From NCBI GenBank assembly GCA_051294375.1, contig CM119263.1, positions 26,266,758-26,330,757 on the forward strand: a DNA stretch of 64,000 bases, written 5' to 3'. Positions 1-15,800 of the stretch are shown piece by piece (position 1 is the stretch's first letter; each line of letters starts with the position of its first letter). Both the position numbers and the translations under genes were made by a program. This stretch comes from Paraspadella gotoi (lineage: Eukaryota > Chaetognatha). The notes beneath the pieces were generated by a model that saw only the letters and a program-made list of their open reading frames with translations, did not search any database and had not been told where the DNA came from.

Positions 1-1490
1 GAAGCGACCGATATATAAAGATCCTCTTCTCTCTTCTTCTTCCTCTCCTCTTCTCACTTTCTCCTCATCTTCTCCTCCACTGACTCCTCCCACTTGTTTT
101 CATGGATGTCCCGTGAAATACCACGAGAAGAGAGGATAGAGGCAGAGAGAGAGCGAAGAGAATGAAGAAGAGCTAGAGAGATGAGAGAAGATGAAGATGA
201 GAGAAGAAGAGGAGAAAAAAGAGCCGTGGACTACAAAGAATAAGGAGATGAGAAAAAAAGCAGGAATCGAAAAAGAAGAGATGGAAAAGGAACAATGAGG
301 AAAAGGAGAAAAGAATGAAGAGAGACTAGGAGAAAAGAGAAAAAAAATTAAAGAGGAACAAGGAGAAGGAAGGAACATAGAGTATACTGGATGGAGGAGG
401 AACACTCTGCGTCGGTAAGATAGGAATGGAAAAATAACACAACCCGAACCCCTCTAAAAAGGCGGAATTTCGATTTAAACAGATGAGAATGAAGGAAAAG
501 CCGACGAGGAGGGAGATAGAGATGAGAAGAAAGAAGGGAGAGATGAGAAAGATTAAGAAACGAGAGGAGAGAGAAGTAGAGAGAGAGGTGAGAGAAGTTA
601 TCCTGGACGTTGTTAAACCGCAAGATTTTTCCGGAGAGCTTCATGGATAAAAAGGGGAAAAAAAGGAATTTTCCGTCATCGAGTCGTTCATGCCGTTTTC
701 GTCCCATGATCTCGAACGCGCTCTTTTCATTCAAACTCCATCCATTACGCCCACAAAAACTGGAGGGTAACGCGCGCGTGTATAGAAGATGAGAGATGAG
801 ATGAAGATGAGACGAAGAGAGAGAGAATTAGGGAGAGAATGAGAGAGAGAGATAAATTCGAAGCAAAAAAACTACTCCCAGAACCATTTGAATCCGCCCG
901 CCGCGTTTGGTGCCTCCATGTTGTTGCGGTCGTGTTAGCCGCTTATAGTTTTGTTTCCGGCTCGTTTTTTTTTTTTTTTCGCGTTTAATTGTTTATGATG
1001 TCAACGCCGGAGACTGCTTTCGTCTAAATCTCACGACCAACGGGAAGTTTTTAAAAACGTCCTCGCTCGCGAATCACGAAACATCCGAGGAAAACAAAAA
1101 CAACAAAAAAAAAACCAAAACTTTCGACGAAGGGAAGGAAGGTTTTTCTGTTTTGTTTTAAATGGTTGCGTAACTTGTAGCAAAACAGTTTAGAGCCAAA
1201 ACCCTAATAAATTTTTTTAGCGAAAATTTATATAAGATCCTACCAAAGATTTATTCTTTTTTTTTTTGGGGGGGGGGCGTTATGAGGCTACAAGATTGCT
1301 TATAATTCAGTATTCATATGTTATTTTAAATGGTGGATAAAGTGGTTATTGAGCGCGTTTAACTGTCTTTATTCATCCTGTTTAAGTTCCAATACATTTG
1401 AGAACATTGATACATGTATAGGTATTTTTACGGGACCTACAAAAATATAAGAATTTCAACTATTCGACCTTGGAAGCTTTGACAGTTTGT
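1..1490. other. Purine-rich, then AT-rich non-coding stretch
   Basis: No credible gene is seen. Roughly the first 850 bases are strongly purine-rich on the + strand (GA, GAA and GAGA words), and open frames there on either strand are low-complexity Ser/Phe/Leu translations of that composition. A more balanced patch lies around 880-1080, followed by AT-rich sequence with A, T and G homopolymers near 968-980, 1105-1115 and 1256-1277. Nothing resembling a promoter can be defended from the sequence alone. Confidence 0.6.

Positions 1491-1491
<1 letters not shown>

Positions 1492-1542
<51 letters not shown>
1492..1542. repeat. (CT)n microsatellite
   Basis: About 51 bp of near-perfect CT dinucleotide repeat with one TTCT interruption. 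It is one of many CT/GA tracts in the window. Confidence 0.95.
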
Positions 1543-3098
1543 TGTCTGCTTAGCTTTCTAAAATCCTATAGTCACAAGTTCGCTGAGACGTATTCTGTTT
1601 CAAGCACGCGATGGTCGAAGAGAACGGTTGCAGTAGACCATAATGTAAAAAAAAAACATTCAGAATTTCAATACATATAATATTTAACATTAAAACAATG
1701 TCGTTTATTTCAGCATAAATCTTATTTTTAATATGCCTAAAACCCATTTAAGTCAACCCTTTTTACCGAGCAGCCGATCTATGATGTCATTTCAAATAAA
1801 ATTTTATTAAAAAAAATATTTATTGTGTTAATATAAAAAATTTACTTCAATTATTCCAATTATGAAATTATCAAAATCTCTCGACAACTTTAAAAATAAA
1901 ATAGAGAAGTGTTTAATCGATTTATTTGTGCCAACTGTTAGCGGATGAAATAAAAAGAGCAGCCACAACAACTACAAAAAAATATTATCAAGAGAGGAGG
2001 GGGGACCCGATAGAGGTGTTGGGAAGAAAGGAAAAAGGTCAAAAATGAACACGCACGCAAAAACGTAGTAAAAGCGAACAGTCGATATCTTTCTTTTTTT
2101 TCGCGTTTTTTTTGGTGGGATTTTTGTATCCTTTTATCTACTTTTCACAAGAGATCAGTCTAACAATTCCAGCTTATTTACTACGTACTACTATGATATT
2201 TGAATTGTTAGTAAAACTATCTTTTTTACAATATCTAGGCATTATGACGTTACTGGATCAGGCGATTTGTCTTTTATAAACGTTTATAAAATAGGACTGA
2301 GGAGGAAACTAAAGATTTTGCTGTTGAGGAAAATACATCTGTGTTGGCCAAATACTTTCTTGTAGAAATAAAAAAATAGCTTAAGTAAATTAATATCGAT
2401 TTTAAACAATATCCTTGTGAGCCAGAAAGAACATCTTCGTCATTTTTTTTTATCCAGACACTAGTGGCCATTGGACCTTTGACCGATCTGGCCAAAAAAA
2501 AATATTCGATCGTTATATTTTTTTGTTCCATTTCATATATTTTTTTTATCGTTAAATATTGATTAAATGTTCTTTCGTTCTTCATCCCACCAGAAATATT
2601 CGTTCGCCTTTCAACTTTTCAAGATCAGCTGGGAATTTGGCCACGCCCCCATTTTTGGGTCCGGATTTGTCGCCGTGACCTTCGCTTCTTTTTACTTCTT
2701 CTTCAACCGTTAAAAAATGTAACTTTGTTTTAATTAGCCACGTGAGATAGCCGCTTAGGTTTCGGTGATCTTTTTACCCTGGACGTATTTATAAATTTAG
2801 ATTTAAATTTAAAACATATGATTAATAATTTGACAATTCGTGATCTTTATTTTGAAAATAAAAAAATTAAATAAGTATTGTAAATTTGATAATAAAAACT
2901 GTAAAGGTTTTATGAGTTATCGGAAAATTAAAAGGCCCTTTAAAAGACCGCCGAGATCCGTCGACCAACGTAGGACGCCGTCATCCTCGCGCCCATGACC
3001 CTATCTTTCTGACGTCGATAAGACGAGGCCACAGAGAGTGCGCAGCGAGGGTTTCGCCACCGGGCCGTCGGGTCTATGATGAGGGTGACGAGTGAAAC
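1543..3098. other. AT-rich sequence upstream of the arrestin gene
   Basis: No gene or recognisable repeat is seen. The last ~170 bases before the start codon at 3099 are more GC-rich and may hold the 5' untranslated region and promoter of the arrestin-domain gene. That is inference from position and composition only; no TATA box or initiator stands out. Confidence 0.5.
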
Positions 3099-6000
3099 AT
3101 GGATAGCATCAAATTCGACATCCTTTTAGACGAGAAATTTTACTTCACCGGCGACTTGGTCAAAGCCAAAGTCTACATCACCACGAGCAAGAAGATTCGA
3201 TGCGATACAGTTGAAGTGAGAGCGGGAGGGCGGATTGTTATAAACTCGTATGTCTGAATTGGTTTATTTAATATTAATTCTATTTCTCGAAATTGCATTA
3301 TAGCTTTCTCCGTTCACTGATCTAGGTCAAACGTTTTATTTTGTCAGATGGCTTAAGAGTTGTTTAAGAATACATAGTTTATTATTCTATTAGTGCGCAT
3401 AATTGTATAAAATAACTAAATTTGGTTTAATTTCCACTTTGACAGGTGGTTTGCAAAGGCAAGACTCGCGTTGCCTGGAACACGAGAGATAGTTTCGACG
3501 TCAACGACGAAATCAGGGACGAGAAAATATTCTTGCTCAGACAGAAGGTTTTGTGGCAGACAAAGCAAGACCCAGCCTACTTCCCGAAGGGAACCTACGA
3601 GTACGATGCCAGGTAGAAGACTCGCTTCGAAAGCGGCGATATATTTCGATTTGGGCGCGTTTGCTTGCGCCGTCGTTTTGCAAGCGAGCGCGATGTGTTC
3701 GGGCGAGAGCGGAAATTTACGCGAGGGAAGTTAATCGTATTTCGTCGTCACCCTTGACCCCTTTAGATGCGGGGAGGAGGGGGTTGGGTAATGGGTACAA
3801 GGACCCGAGAGCACGTGAAGGTAAAAAGAAAAGGGGAAAGATTCGAATGCGTTTAGCGACCGGAAATTGGCGGTTTTGTTTTTATCGTTTAATCGAAGGT
3901 CGGACGTGTGTAAGGTTTTTCGATTCGGTTTTACGACCCGAAAACGGAAAATATTAGGGAAAACTTAGAAGTAGGATCTTGGAGGGAAAAGAAAAGTTGT
4001 TTCAATTCAGAAAATGTTTCTTGGGGGGGGGGGATTTCGAAAGATAAAAGAGAACGAAGGAAAAAATAGAAAATGTGAAAAGCAACCGAATAGATATTAA
4101 AATAAGTGAAAAGTATTATTCGTGCGGAAATCAGAATTGATGGAACATTTCTTGGGTTTCACGGTCAAGCGTCATGAAAGCGTGAAATGGAATTTATCGC
4201 ATAGCAAAATAGTTTATTTATTAAATGAATTGTATAATTTTTATATTGGTTGTACCAATTTCATACCTATGAAGATACTTCGGGCTTAATTTAGATTTAA
4301 ATTTTTAGTTTCAATCTCCCCGAGGAAGGGATTCCCTGCTCCTTCGAATCCCCAAGAGGATCTATTCGTTACTACATCAAAGTTACCCTCAAAACAAAAT
4401 TCTTCGCTACCCCTCAAGCTATCAAGCACTTCGCCGTGCTCGCCCCAAAAGTCTTTTGCAGCGATAATTGCTTCCACACGCCGATGGTGAGTGGCTTCGC
4501 TTTGTAATTTGTTTATATCAATTCCTTGGACTCGATTGCACTTTCATTCGATTGAAATTCGTACAACCAGCTTAAATATTACAATATTACCCACCACATG
4601 TCAATAAGTAATCTTTTCAGACTAGGTTTGTTCAAGTTCTTATCCCTCTTAGCTCTTACAACATAACTATGCAAACTTTTAATCTAGTCTCGCGTTTATA
4701 AATCCACTGGAGTATTTGGCTTCCTTTTCAAAATTGTTGAATGACTAAAAAATAGAGAATAGTTTCAGATTAGTCCCTTACTGGTTAAATTTCTAGGGTT
4801 ATATTGGCAATTTCAAAAAATTTTAATTTTTTAGAAACCAACGCGTTAACGAATGTAACAAAAATATATTAGATTGAGTTATAAAAATGATCTTTTGTAT
4901 TTCCTGGCGTGACTAAATTTTAACTTAACAGGTTATAGAGTCAGCCGAGAGACGCCGTTGGGCTTCATGCCTAAAAACAAAGAAGTTGACGTTGAAGACT
5001 CGCATGGATCGAGGCGCCTTCATCGGAGGCGAAAGGTTTCGCGTTTACATAACCGTCGACAACGACTCGCGCGAGGAAGTTTTCATCCAAATTGAGTAAG
5101 TAATATATAAATTATTAGTATGTCATTGAGAAAAAAAATTGTAAGGAGTTTTCAACAAGGCTAAATTTTTGCAACAATTTAAGTAGTAGGTTTTAGAATT
5201 TGTTCCTCTCCTATTAATCGATACTTTAAATAACCGAGACGAATTTGACAAATTATCTAAAAAATATCGGTCGATTTAAAAACCTTGTGAATGCAGTAGT
5301 TTGTGCTGTCAGCGTTTATTTATTTGTGCAAAACTTTGTCAGGTTGATGCAGTACACCGATTACTATATCGGTGAGGAGCCGACGTTACAAATGAAGCAG
5401 GTTAAATTGGCGCAGCAGAAGATGACCACTGCAAACATTTCGCCAAACGAAAAAGTCGATATGCGTCCGAGAATATTCGTGCCAATGTTGCCGCCAACTT
5501 TAACCGAAGTCTCCCCCGCCATCCAAACGTATTACTTCGTGGAGGTCAGTAGGACTCTAGTAATGATTGTGATCTACGGAATCGCAGGGAAGTTTTTTGT
5601 ATATATATATATATATCGATATATATATATATCGCAATTGTTCTCCGAATCTCTGTTTTAATTTTCTTAAGTTAACTTTTATAAAGTTCATGATTGTTAG
5701 TTAACTAAAAAATATTAAAAATTGAAAAAAAAAGTAATGGGCAAAAAACTTTTATCCTGGCTTTAGGTGACCGTCATGTCTTTCCCGCGACCCGGTGTCG
5801 AGCGTCTCAAAAACTCGCTTCCCATCACGATGGCTACTCTTCCTCATCGGAATGCCATCCCGACGGAACGTATAATTACTGAGGCCCGGTGCGACCCGAT
5901 AATTGCAAACGTTCCGATGCTGGAGCGGCCGCCGTGGAGGCCGCCGCAGCCACCGGTGTTCTTTTTACCGGGTGCCGATAGCGCCGAAGGGGCCAACTAT

Positions 6001-7643
6001 CATAGTCCTGAATTCATAATCCAAAGCGGAAGAGACAAACATGGGCCACAGCGTACTGTCATTTTCTACCCTATTTTAGCTACCATAGATCCGGACGCCC
6101 GCTATCACACCATTGAAGTTAGTGATATGCTCAAAAATGAAGAAGAGTATATGTTCCCGCCCTCCGAGGGACTGTTCGATGATGATGATGAAAACCCGGA
6201 TGTTGCCGGCGCTTGCGCCGCCGAACCTATCGCCACTCAACCCACCGCCGTCACCTCCGGCATTAGAGGGGTTGATTTCCCTTGCACTTCTAGAGACGCA
6301 GAGGTTGCTGCTTCTATTTCCGTGAGTGCAGCTGTTGAAGCCGCCCCCAGCTCCCAAGAAGCTGTTGAAGCCGCCCCCAGCTCCCAAGAGGTTGTTGAAG
6401 CCGCCTCCAGCTCCCAAGAGGCTGTTGAAGCCGCTACCAGCTCCAAGAGGCTGTTGAAGCCGCCCCAGCTCCCAAGAGGCTGTTGAAGCCGCCTCCAGCT
6501 CCCAAGAGGCTGTTGAAGCCGCTCCAGCTCCAAGAGGCTGTTGAAGCCGCCTCCAGCTCCCAAGAGGCTGTTGAAGCCGCCTCCAGCTCCCAAGAGGCTG
6601 TTGAAGCCGCCTCCAGCTCCCAAGAGGCTGTTGAAGCCGCCTCCAGCTCCCAAGAGGCTGTTGAAGCCGCCTCCAGCTCCCAAGAGGCTGTTGAAGCCGC
6701 CTCCAGCTCCCAAGAGGCTGTTGAAGCCGCCTCCAGCTCCAAAGGGCTGTTGAAGCCGCTCCAGCTCCCAAGAGGCTGTTGAAGCCGCCTCCAGCTCCCA
6801 AGAGGCTGTTGAAGCCGCCTCCAGCTCCCAAGAGCTGTTGAAGCGCCTCCAGCTCCAAGAGGCTGTTGAAGCGCATCCAGCTCCCAAGAGGCCGTTGAGA
6901 GCCGCCTCCAGCTCCCAAGAGGCTGTTGGAGGCCTCCTCAGCTCCAAGAGGCTGTTGAAGCCGCCTCCAGCTCCCAAGAAGGTATTGAGGCCGGTTCCCG
7001 CTCCCCAAAAGCCTCTAAAGTCGCCTCCATCTCCCAAAAAGAGTCTGATGTTGGCTCCAGCTCTCAAGAATCCGGAGCTGCTGGTGACTGTAGCTCCCAG
7101 GAAGCTTCCTCAAACGGGATTTGCTCCAGCGACGCTAACACAGCCTTCCGAGACCCTGAAGCCCCTTGTAGCTCAAGGGATGACCCTTCAAATGCCGCCA
7201 TTTCGCCCCAAGTGTCTGCCGCTGACTCAGAGGATGTGGTTTGTGGCAACCCGGCTGAGGAATCCACCCTGCCGTCGACACCAGACAAAAGCAAAGGGGA
7301 AGCTCCTTCAGCTGCCACGCCCGATTCGGAAGCCGACGAAGGCCCCTCGACGGTCTACTCTATCGAAGATCCTTTCGAAGGTTCCTCCAAAACCTGCACG
7401 CGTGCTGTATTCGACCACGGCGACATCTCCGCCAGCACCGAGAGCAGTCGGGACAATATCGCCGCACTCATGGACAGCAAGCGGTCAAGCAGAATTCTCG
7501 CTTGTCCTGCTGGCGAGGAAACGCAAGAGGAAGCAGGAATTAGCAGAGAGGCGGGCGAGGACTCTCCTGGTGAAGTTGAAGCCGAAGGCTGTGGAGAAGT
7601 AGAAAAAGGAAGCGATGCTGGAGGAACTGGGGAAGTAAGATGA
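3099..7643 (+). CDS. Alpha-arrestin (arrestin domain-containing protein), six exons
   Basis: Exons at 3099-3215, 3446-3612, 4309-4486, 4932-5095, 5343-5544 and 5767-7643 join in consistent phase with GT-AG introns. The first ~275 residues read as arrestin_N then arrestin_C. Exon 1 starts MDSIKFDILLDEKFYFTGD and joins exon 2 as RCDTVE-VVCKGKTRVAW. Exon 3 has the SFESPRGSIRYYIKVTLKT segment typical of the N-lobe. Exon 4 begins the C-lobe (FIGGERFRVYITVDNDSREE) and exon 6 closes it (LPITMATLPHR). Alpha-arrestins are cytosolic or endosomal adaptors that often recruit NEDD4-family ubiquitin ligases to cargo receptors; I see no PPxY motif, so that link is unproven here. The tail is a 10-residue repeat of the type AVEAASSSQE, then an acidic Ser-rich C-terminus. 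The reading frame drifts inside the repeat through 28- and 29-base units, then returns to an open frame ending in TGA at 7641-7643. Total length would be about 900 residues, far longer than most family members. The final ~60 residues are uncertain because a second frame is also open. Confidence 0.88.
4196..4266. repeat. Dispersed ~60-bp repeat, copy 1 of 3
   Basis: The segment with ATTGGTTGTACCAATTTCAT recurs nearly unchanged at 35500-35557 and in weaker form at 45100-45163. All three share the lead-in TTTATTAAATGAAT or a close variant. Copies 1 and 2 lie in introns within 110 bases upstream of a coding exon. It may be the end of a longer element whose body is not recognised. Confidence 0.6.
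6330..6985 (+). repeat. 30-bp coding minisatellite in the arrestin tail
   Basis: About 20 tandem units of 30 bp (some 28-29 bp) encode the decapeptide AVEAASSSQE. The first units have variants (APSSQE, VVEAASSSQE). The middle seven or so units, 6535-6745, are nearly identical. Units lacking one or two bases lie near 6440-6525 and 6740-6960 and shift the frame. All-frame openness follows from the unit containing no stop codon in several frames, so long open frames on the opposite strand here are artefacts of the repeat. Confidence 0.95.
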
Positions 7644-10424
<2,781 letters not shown>

Positions 10425-10869
10425 CGCACAAATTTCGACGCAGTAACAAGGATCGCGAAAGGAACTTACCTCCGCCGCTGCACAGGGATGAATTTTTAAG
10501 GAAATAATTACCGGAATTTTTATTCCATGACGCGGAGGAAAACCAGGAACCAAATGAGAATTATGGACTGACCTTTTGTGGCCAACCATTTGACGTGAGT
10601 TCGTAATTTTTCAGTTAAAATCAAAACTGCGAATATGATGTATAAAGATTGAAATGTTATATTTTTTTCGTTTTAAATATTTTATTTTTACTGCGGATAT
10701 AAACAATAACGAAAACAAAGAAAGGTAAAGCATTAAGAATTTAATATGCTTAGGTTCATCTTTTTCCTTTATTTTTATTATTAGCATTGTCTTAAAAGTT
10801 TTTTTTAGTAATGCATTTTTTGGCTAATTACCTCGTTACGTTTTATCCGTTTGGAATTCTTTAATCATT

Positions 10870-11195
10870 TTTTATAAGTCAATTTCGGTCGGTCTTTGGG
10901 ACGGTCCGTCGGTATGTCTGTCTGTCGGTCTGTCACGCTTACATTATAAATGTATATAATTTGCCTATAGTTTGTTGCTCACTTGTTAAGACAGAAAAAA
11001 CTTAAAATCTAAGGGACTCCAGAAATTCCTAAAAAAAAAGGAATAAAAGACAGAATTTTGATTCAGTGCATGTCATGATTATATAGGCACAGAAAGTTTT
11101 TTAATCATGTCATGTCATGACATATCATGTGATCAAAGGGAAATACATGTAAAAATATAGACACGTGGAATTTTAATTACCGTTCTTGTTTAATA
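10870..11195 (+). mobile_element. MITE-like element family A, copy 1 (5' end diverged)
   Basis: It matches the copies at 20950-21326 and 24171-24483 in order and spacing: a GTC-rich lead (TCGGTATGTCTGTCTGTC), a central stretch around GACAGAAAAAACTTAAAATC, the near-palindrome CATGTCATGTCATGACAT, then ACCGTTCTTGTTTA. The terminal GTTGCGCCGC block of the better copies is not preserved at the left end. There is no coding capacity. Confidence 0.75.
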
Positions 11196-11549
11196 TTTTT
11201 ATTAACTTATTATCCTTTTGAATATCACGTTAAAAAAACTTTTATAATTCTTTTTTTGTATTCATTAATCCCTAAATAATTTTTAATTTAAATCTTGGAA
11301 GACGTTTTTAATGTTTTTCTACAACGACTTTATTTTTAAATCTAAACCATCTTCCGTGAATCTTTACTTACTTGGACTTATAAATTAAATCTCATTTTGA
11401 ATCTACTTAACGTCCTGCGTTCTCCGGAAATTATTTTTCAATCAGAGAATATGGTCTTCTCCGTCCATTGTCCCTTCCCTCGCGTCAAATTAGCTTACGC
11501 TAATTGAATCGTCACCAAGTTAATCTACTCTAGTAGATTTTTAAAATTT

Positions 11550-12370
11550 TTTAGTCGGATCTGCTTTCAGCAGATCCCGACTCTATAATTCACTTTGTCG
11601 GTCCGTCGGTCCGCCCCTTCAATCTTGTCCGGCACTCACTTATATCATGTCAGAACATCGAATTATGATAAATTATGCAAAAATATGATGTCCGTCCATC
11701 CGTCTGTCCATCCGTCCGTCCGTCCGTCCATCCGTCCAACCTTAGCAAAAAACAAAAATTACTCGTGATTGGATGGATGGATTGGAATGAAATTTTGTGT
11801 GTGGGTAGGGAAGTGTGTGATTGAGCTAGATATGAAGTTTCGATGGAATCGTCCGAGTGGAAATGAGTTTAAATGGAAGAAACAAAAAAATATATTTCAC
11901 TATTTGAATACTAATGAGTGGATGGGGCGATTGACTTGAAATTTTGTATTTGGGTGGAATAGTGTGTGATTAAACTGGAAATCAAGTTTCGATGGAATCG
12001 TTTGAGTGGAAATGAGTTTAAATGGAAAAAACAAAGAACCTGTTTCACTAATTGATTATGCTTCTTTTTCTTTTTATTTTAAATGTAAATGCAAGATGTA
12101 TTAATTAATCAAGTAATTAATTAGTTAATTAATTAATTAGTTAATTAATTAATCNNNNNNNNNNTATATCATGTCAGAACATCGAATTATTATTACAAAC
12201 ATTTTGGATCAAATTAATTGCATAATTAATTACATAATTAACTTGAATAAATTAATTATTAATTAATTAAATAATTATTTATTAATAATTAATTAATTAA
12301 TTAATTAATTAATTAATTACCGATAATGATCGTGGGCAGATCCGACATTGTTTGCTCAAACTTGTTTTTA
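11550..12370 (+). mobile_element. Foldback/MITE-like element family B, copy 1 (contains an assembly gap)
   Basis: The left end has TCGGATCTGC followed by its near complement GCAGATCCCGACTC. The right end is GTGGGCAGATCCGACATTG followed by TTTGCTCAAACTTG, so the ends carry inverted TCGGATCTGC words. The inside has a GTCC-rich block, two versions of a GGATGGAT...AATTTTGTGTGTGGGTAG unit, and long AATT-rich tracts. Copies are at 42816-43575 and 60424-60880, with right-end fragments at 17335-17533 and 34585-34645. It is non-coding and non-autonomous. Confidence 0.8.
12155..12164. other. Assembly gap (10 N)
   Basis: Ten unresolved bases inside the AATTAATT tract of family B copy 1. Confidence 1.
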
Positions 12371-12844
12371 AAACGAAAGCTTCATTCATTTTCCATGACG
12401 TAAACGGACTCATTGAACGAAGAAAAATACGGTGAGCTTGATCTCGTTGTCATAGCAACCGCTTTGTCTCTCGGAAGCGAAAGATTATTTTCGCTTTTAT
12501 ATTTCATTTCAAGGAAAAAGTTAAAAGAATGTAAGTTCCCAGTTTCCAATGTTTTTCTTTTAGTTCTTCATTGACTTCGATATTATTTAAAATTTATACT
12601 TATAATTTTTTTAACTTAATTAATTTCAACAAAGTATCTACTATCAATTCGTAGCCTATCATGCGCTATGTTTACCAGTTAGTTACTATATTCATTTAAC
12701 AAATCATATTATCAGGCTTTTCTTCTTATCGATTTCTCTATCTTGCTAAACTGCAGCAATTTTTAAAGAATTTTAAAAACATACAACCTATGTTTCCGAC
12801 TTTTGCGTTATCTTATTTTCTATTCTACACAATGTCTTTGAAAT

Positions 12845-15800
12845 CTATTTCCCGCTCGGATCTTCACAATCTTGGCATTTTTCCATCGCTGTGGAGTAAT
12901 CCTCAATCTGCACAGTGGTTTCGTATATTTTAAAATCTTCGTTGAGAATCCGCGTCACCTTTGATTTTCGTGTCAAAATAAATTTAAATAAAGTAAAAAA
13001 ATAAATAAATACTTAACTATTTTTGACTAGCAATTTATATTTTATTTACGTATTCCATTTAGTAAACTCACCGCTTGTAGGACATCGCGACAGTCGCTTG
13101 TTTTTTGACCAGCCTCGGTCTCAACCGCCAAATGTACCGACACTGCCGGAGTGTCGAGTGACAGGGACCAGATACGAAGATTATGTACCCTTTTGACACC
13201 TGGATTCAATAAAGCGGTTTAAATATTTCATTGTCGTTTCTTGTTCGACAAGATATAAATTTTCAGCAAAAAATATATATCATTGACATGTTGACACGTA
13301 AAATCCTTTCTTTTCGTTGTGTAATAGAATTAAGTTAAAAATAAGTTTGATTTTTCTTCAACAACGATGTTTTTTTTTTTTCAACAGAAAAACGTTTTCT
13401 GTGGAAAAAAAAATCAAACTTTTTTCACTTAAAAGTTAAAACAACATTTTACAAATAAACCTTTTGCTTTACCATTAACCGTGAGTAACGCCGCCTTTAC
13501 GAGTGAGTATTGAATGTGACGAGGTGCTCCTTCCATCAAGACGGATAACAAATCTACTGTTATTCTGAATGTAAAAATGAGGAAATAAAAGTATTTGACA
13601 CTTTTTTTAAGTACAAACTAGACTAAAAATAGCTCCTGTTTATACCCGACCACCAAAGAGATTAAAATACATTTTTACCGGTATGTCGTTATTAGGACAA
13701 TTATGCTGAATACGAAGGTGCATATTGGATCGGCGATGGAGTATTCAGGGTAGTAAAATATGATATAGGCTGGAAGAAGACAATTTTTACATACAATTAA
13801 TCAGACATTAAACTATTTTTCGAGCTTTTTAAAGTTAGCAACCTGCGATCAAAACTCCAAGACTTTGACAAAGATCACCGATGATGTGAATGAAAGCGGC
13901 CCGAACGTTGATATTTTGGTTTTTGGAATGTGAATGCGGCGAGTCGCTTCTGGAGCCGTTGGTTCCGTAATTTTTGTTTTCGCCCTCCTGAGGGTATTTA
14001 TAAATATAAGGAACACGGTTTGTAATTGAGCACGCTGGATAAAGTGTAATGGTGTCGGCATAGTGACATGGGAGGTCGCTGCAGGTCCAAAGCACTGAAA
14101 GCCAGCTGTCGGGAGAACCCCGGACATCAGACATATCTCCCTGCTGCCGTAAACCATCTTATAAGCTTCAGTTTAATTTTGATATATGTATAAAAAATAT
14201 TCCTTCATTTTATCACCAGTATGTTTCGTTCCTGATCAGACTGCCCTTCACTTCCACCGTGTGAATGAAGATGACCGATTTCAGATGCGCTCAGCACTAT
14301 TCCGATCACAAGGTTGAAGGCAACGCCGGCACCAGCTGGCAAATTTGCAAGATTGCAAGGATATTGATTTAAGGATAGTATTTTTTCCCAGATGAAGTGA
14401 TGTCGAGATTTGACTTTAACTAATGCATTTTCTTCATATTAATAAACTAAATGTTTTCGTACCAGTCAGGAGCATAATTTGACCATCCACATTGTAGTCG
14501 TGATTATAGATTCTAAGACCAGCTACATAGACTAAGATTCCTGTGATGAGCCAGATGAGGGCAATCGAAAGTAAAGAACCAAGAATTTCCGCTCGATACC
14601 TTTAGAGATTTAGTGTAAAAAATTGTAAAGCATTTCGTAGAATAAATATTTCATAGCTAACTACTAATGGTTTTAACGTGACAATTTTTGTTGAGTTTGC
14701 CATAATGCAGTAACTTGGTTAGGACTTAATGCTCCATTGCTCCATGGAAAAGTTTCACTAATTACATGAATACAAAATATATATTTTGATGCCGGGCGGA
14801 GTACAATACTGTAATCCCCGATCTTATACTTAAGGAAGTGGTCTCTTCATACAATTTAAACAATCTTTAAAACATTATACCCCTTCATTAAGGCGTAGTG
14901 AAAGTTGCAGATCAAAATTCGAATAGTTGATCATGAACAGTCTTGGACTAAAGAATATTGATATATAAAATTTTTTTTTAAAAATTCGCATACGCCCATA
15001 TTTATACATAGTACTCACAATAGAAAATGTCAAAATTTTAAAATAATTTATTCTTAGTTTTGAAAGCGGATTCAAATAAAAAGTTGATAAAAGAAAATAT
15101 AAGTCTTAATCAAAAATTATTTCATTAAGTTAGCCAAAATTTTAAAAAACTATATTTTTTATACTAAAATTTAATTATAGGTTAATTATAATAGTTTTTT
15201 TAGGATTTTGACCCACTTAATGAAACAATTTTCTAAAAAGAGTTATGTTTCCTATTATCAACTTTTTGTGAGGAATTCGAATCTGCTTTTAAAAATAAGA
15301 AAAAAACATTTCAAAATTGTGACATTTTCTATGGTGAGTACTAACTACTATGTATAAATATGGGCGTATGCGAAAATTGAAAAATAAAAATTAAATTGTT
15401 TTTATTTAAAAATGTTCACAGGTACAAGCCTGTTCGTGATCTACTATTTGAATTTTGATTCTACTTGATTTTAATATTTTTGCTACGCTTTACCCTTCAT
15501 TGATAGGGAAGCCAGAGAGAGTCTGTCACGAAAAGCCGATGTAAGAAATAATCTTAATTAAAATAATGGTTTTTTTTTCTGAAAAGAAATCATTGTTTTA
15601 CTATTACTTAAATACTGCATTATACTCTAATTAAGTTATAACTAATTAATAATATTAATAATATAATAATATAATTATAATCATTAGCGCTAACCATCCA
15701 AACGAGAACTTTTTTGATGCGGGTCTCGTTTTTAAATGAATTGATATCAATCCGATGACCAAAGCGATGAGGTCTGTAAAGAGATGCGCCGCGTCGGCCA

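Noticed and set aside
6076-7067. Long open frames on the minus strand opposite the arrestin tail
   Set aside because: They are translations of the 30-bp minisatellite in other frames; the repeat unit has no stop codon in several frames, and the + strand frame alone links to the arrestin exons.
13988-14157. Extension of the zinc-transporter exon upstream through 14157
   Set aside because: The frame stays open into family C repeat sequence, but the CCCTCAG acceptor at 13988 gives the correct phase with the preceding exon and the family alignment has no room for the extra residues.
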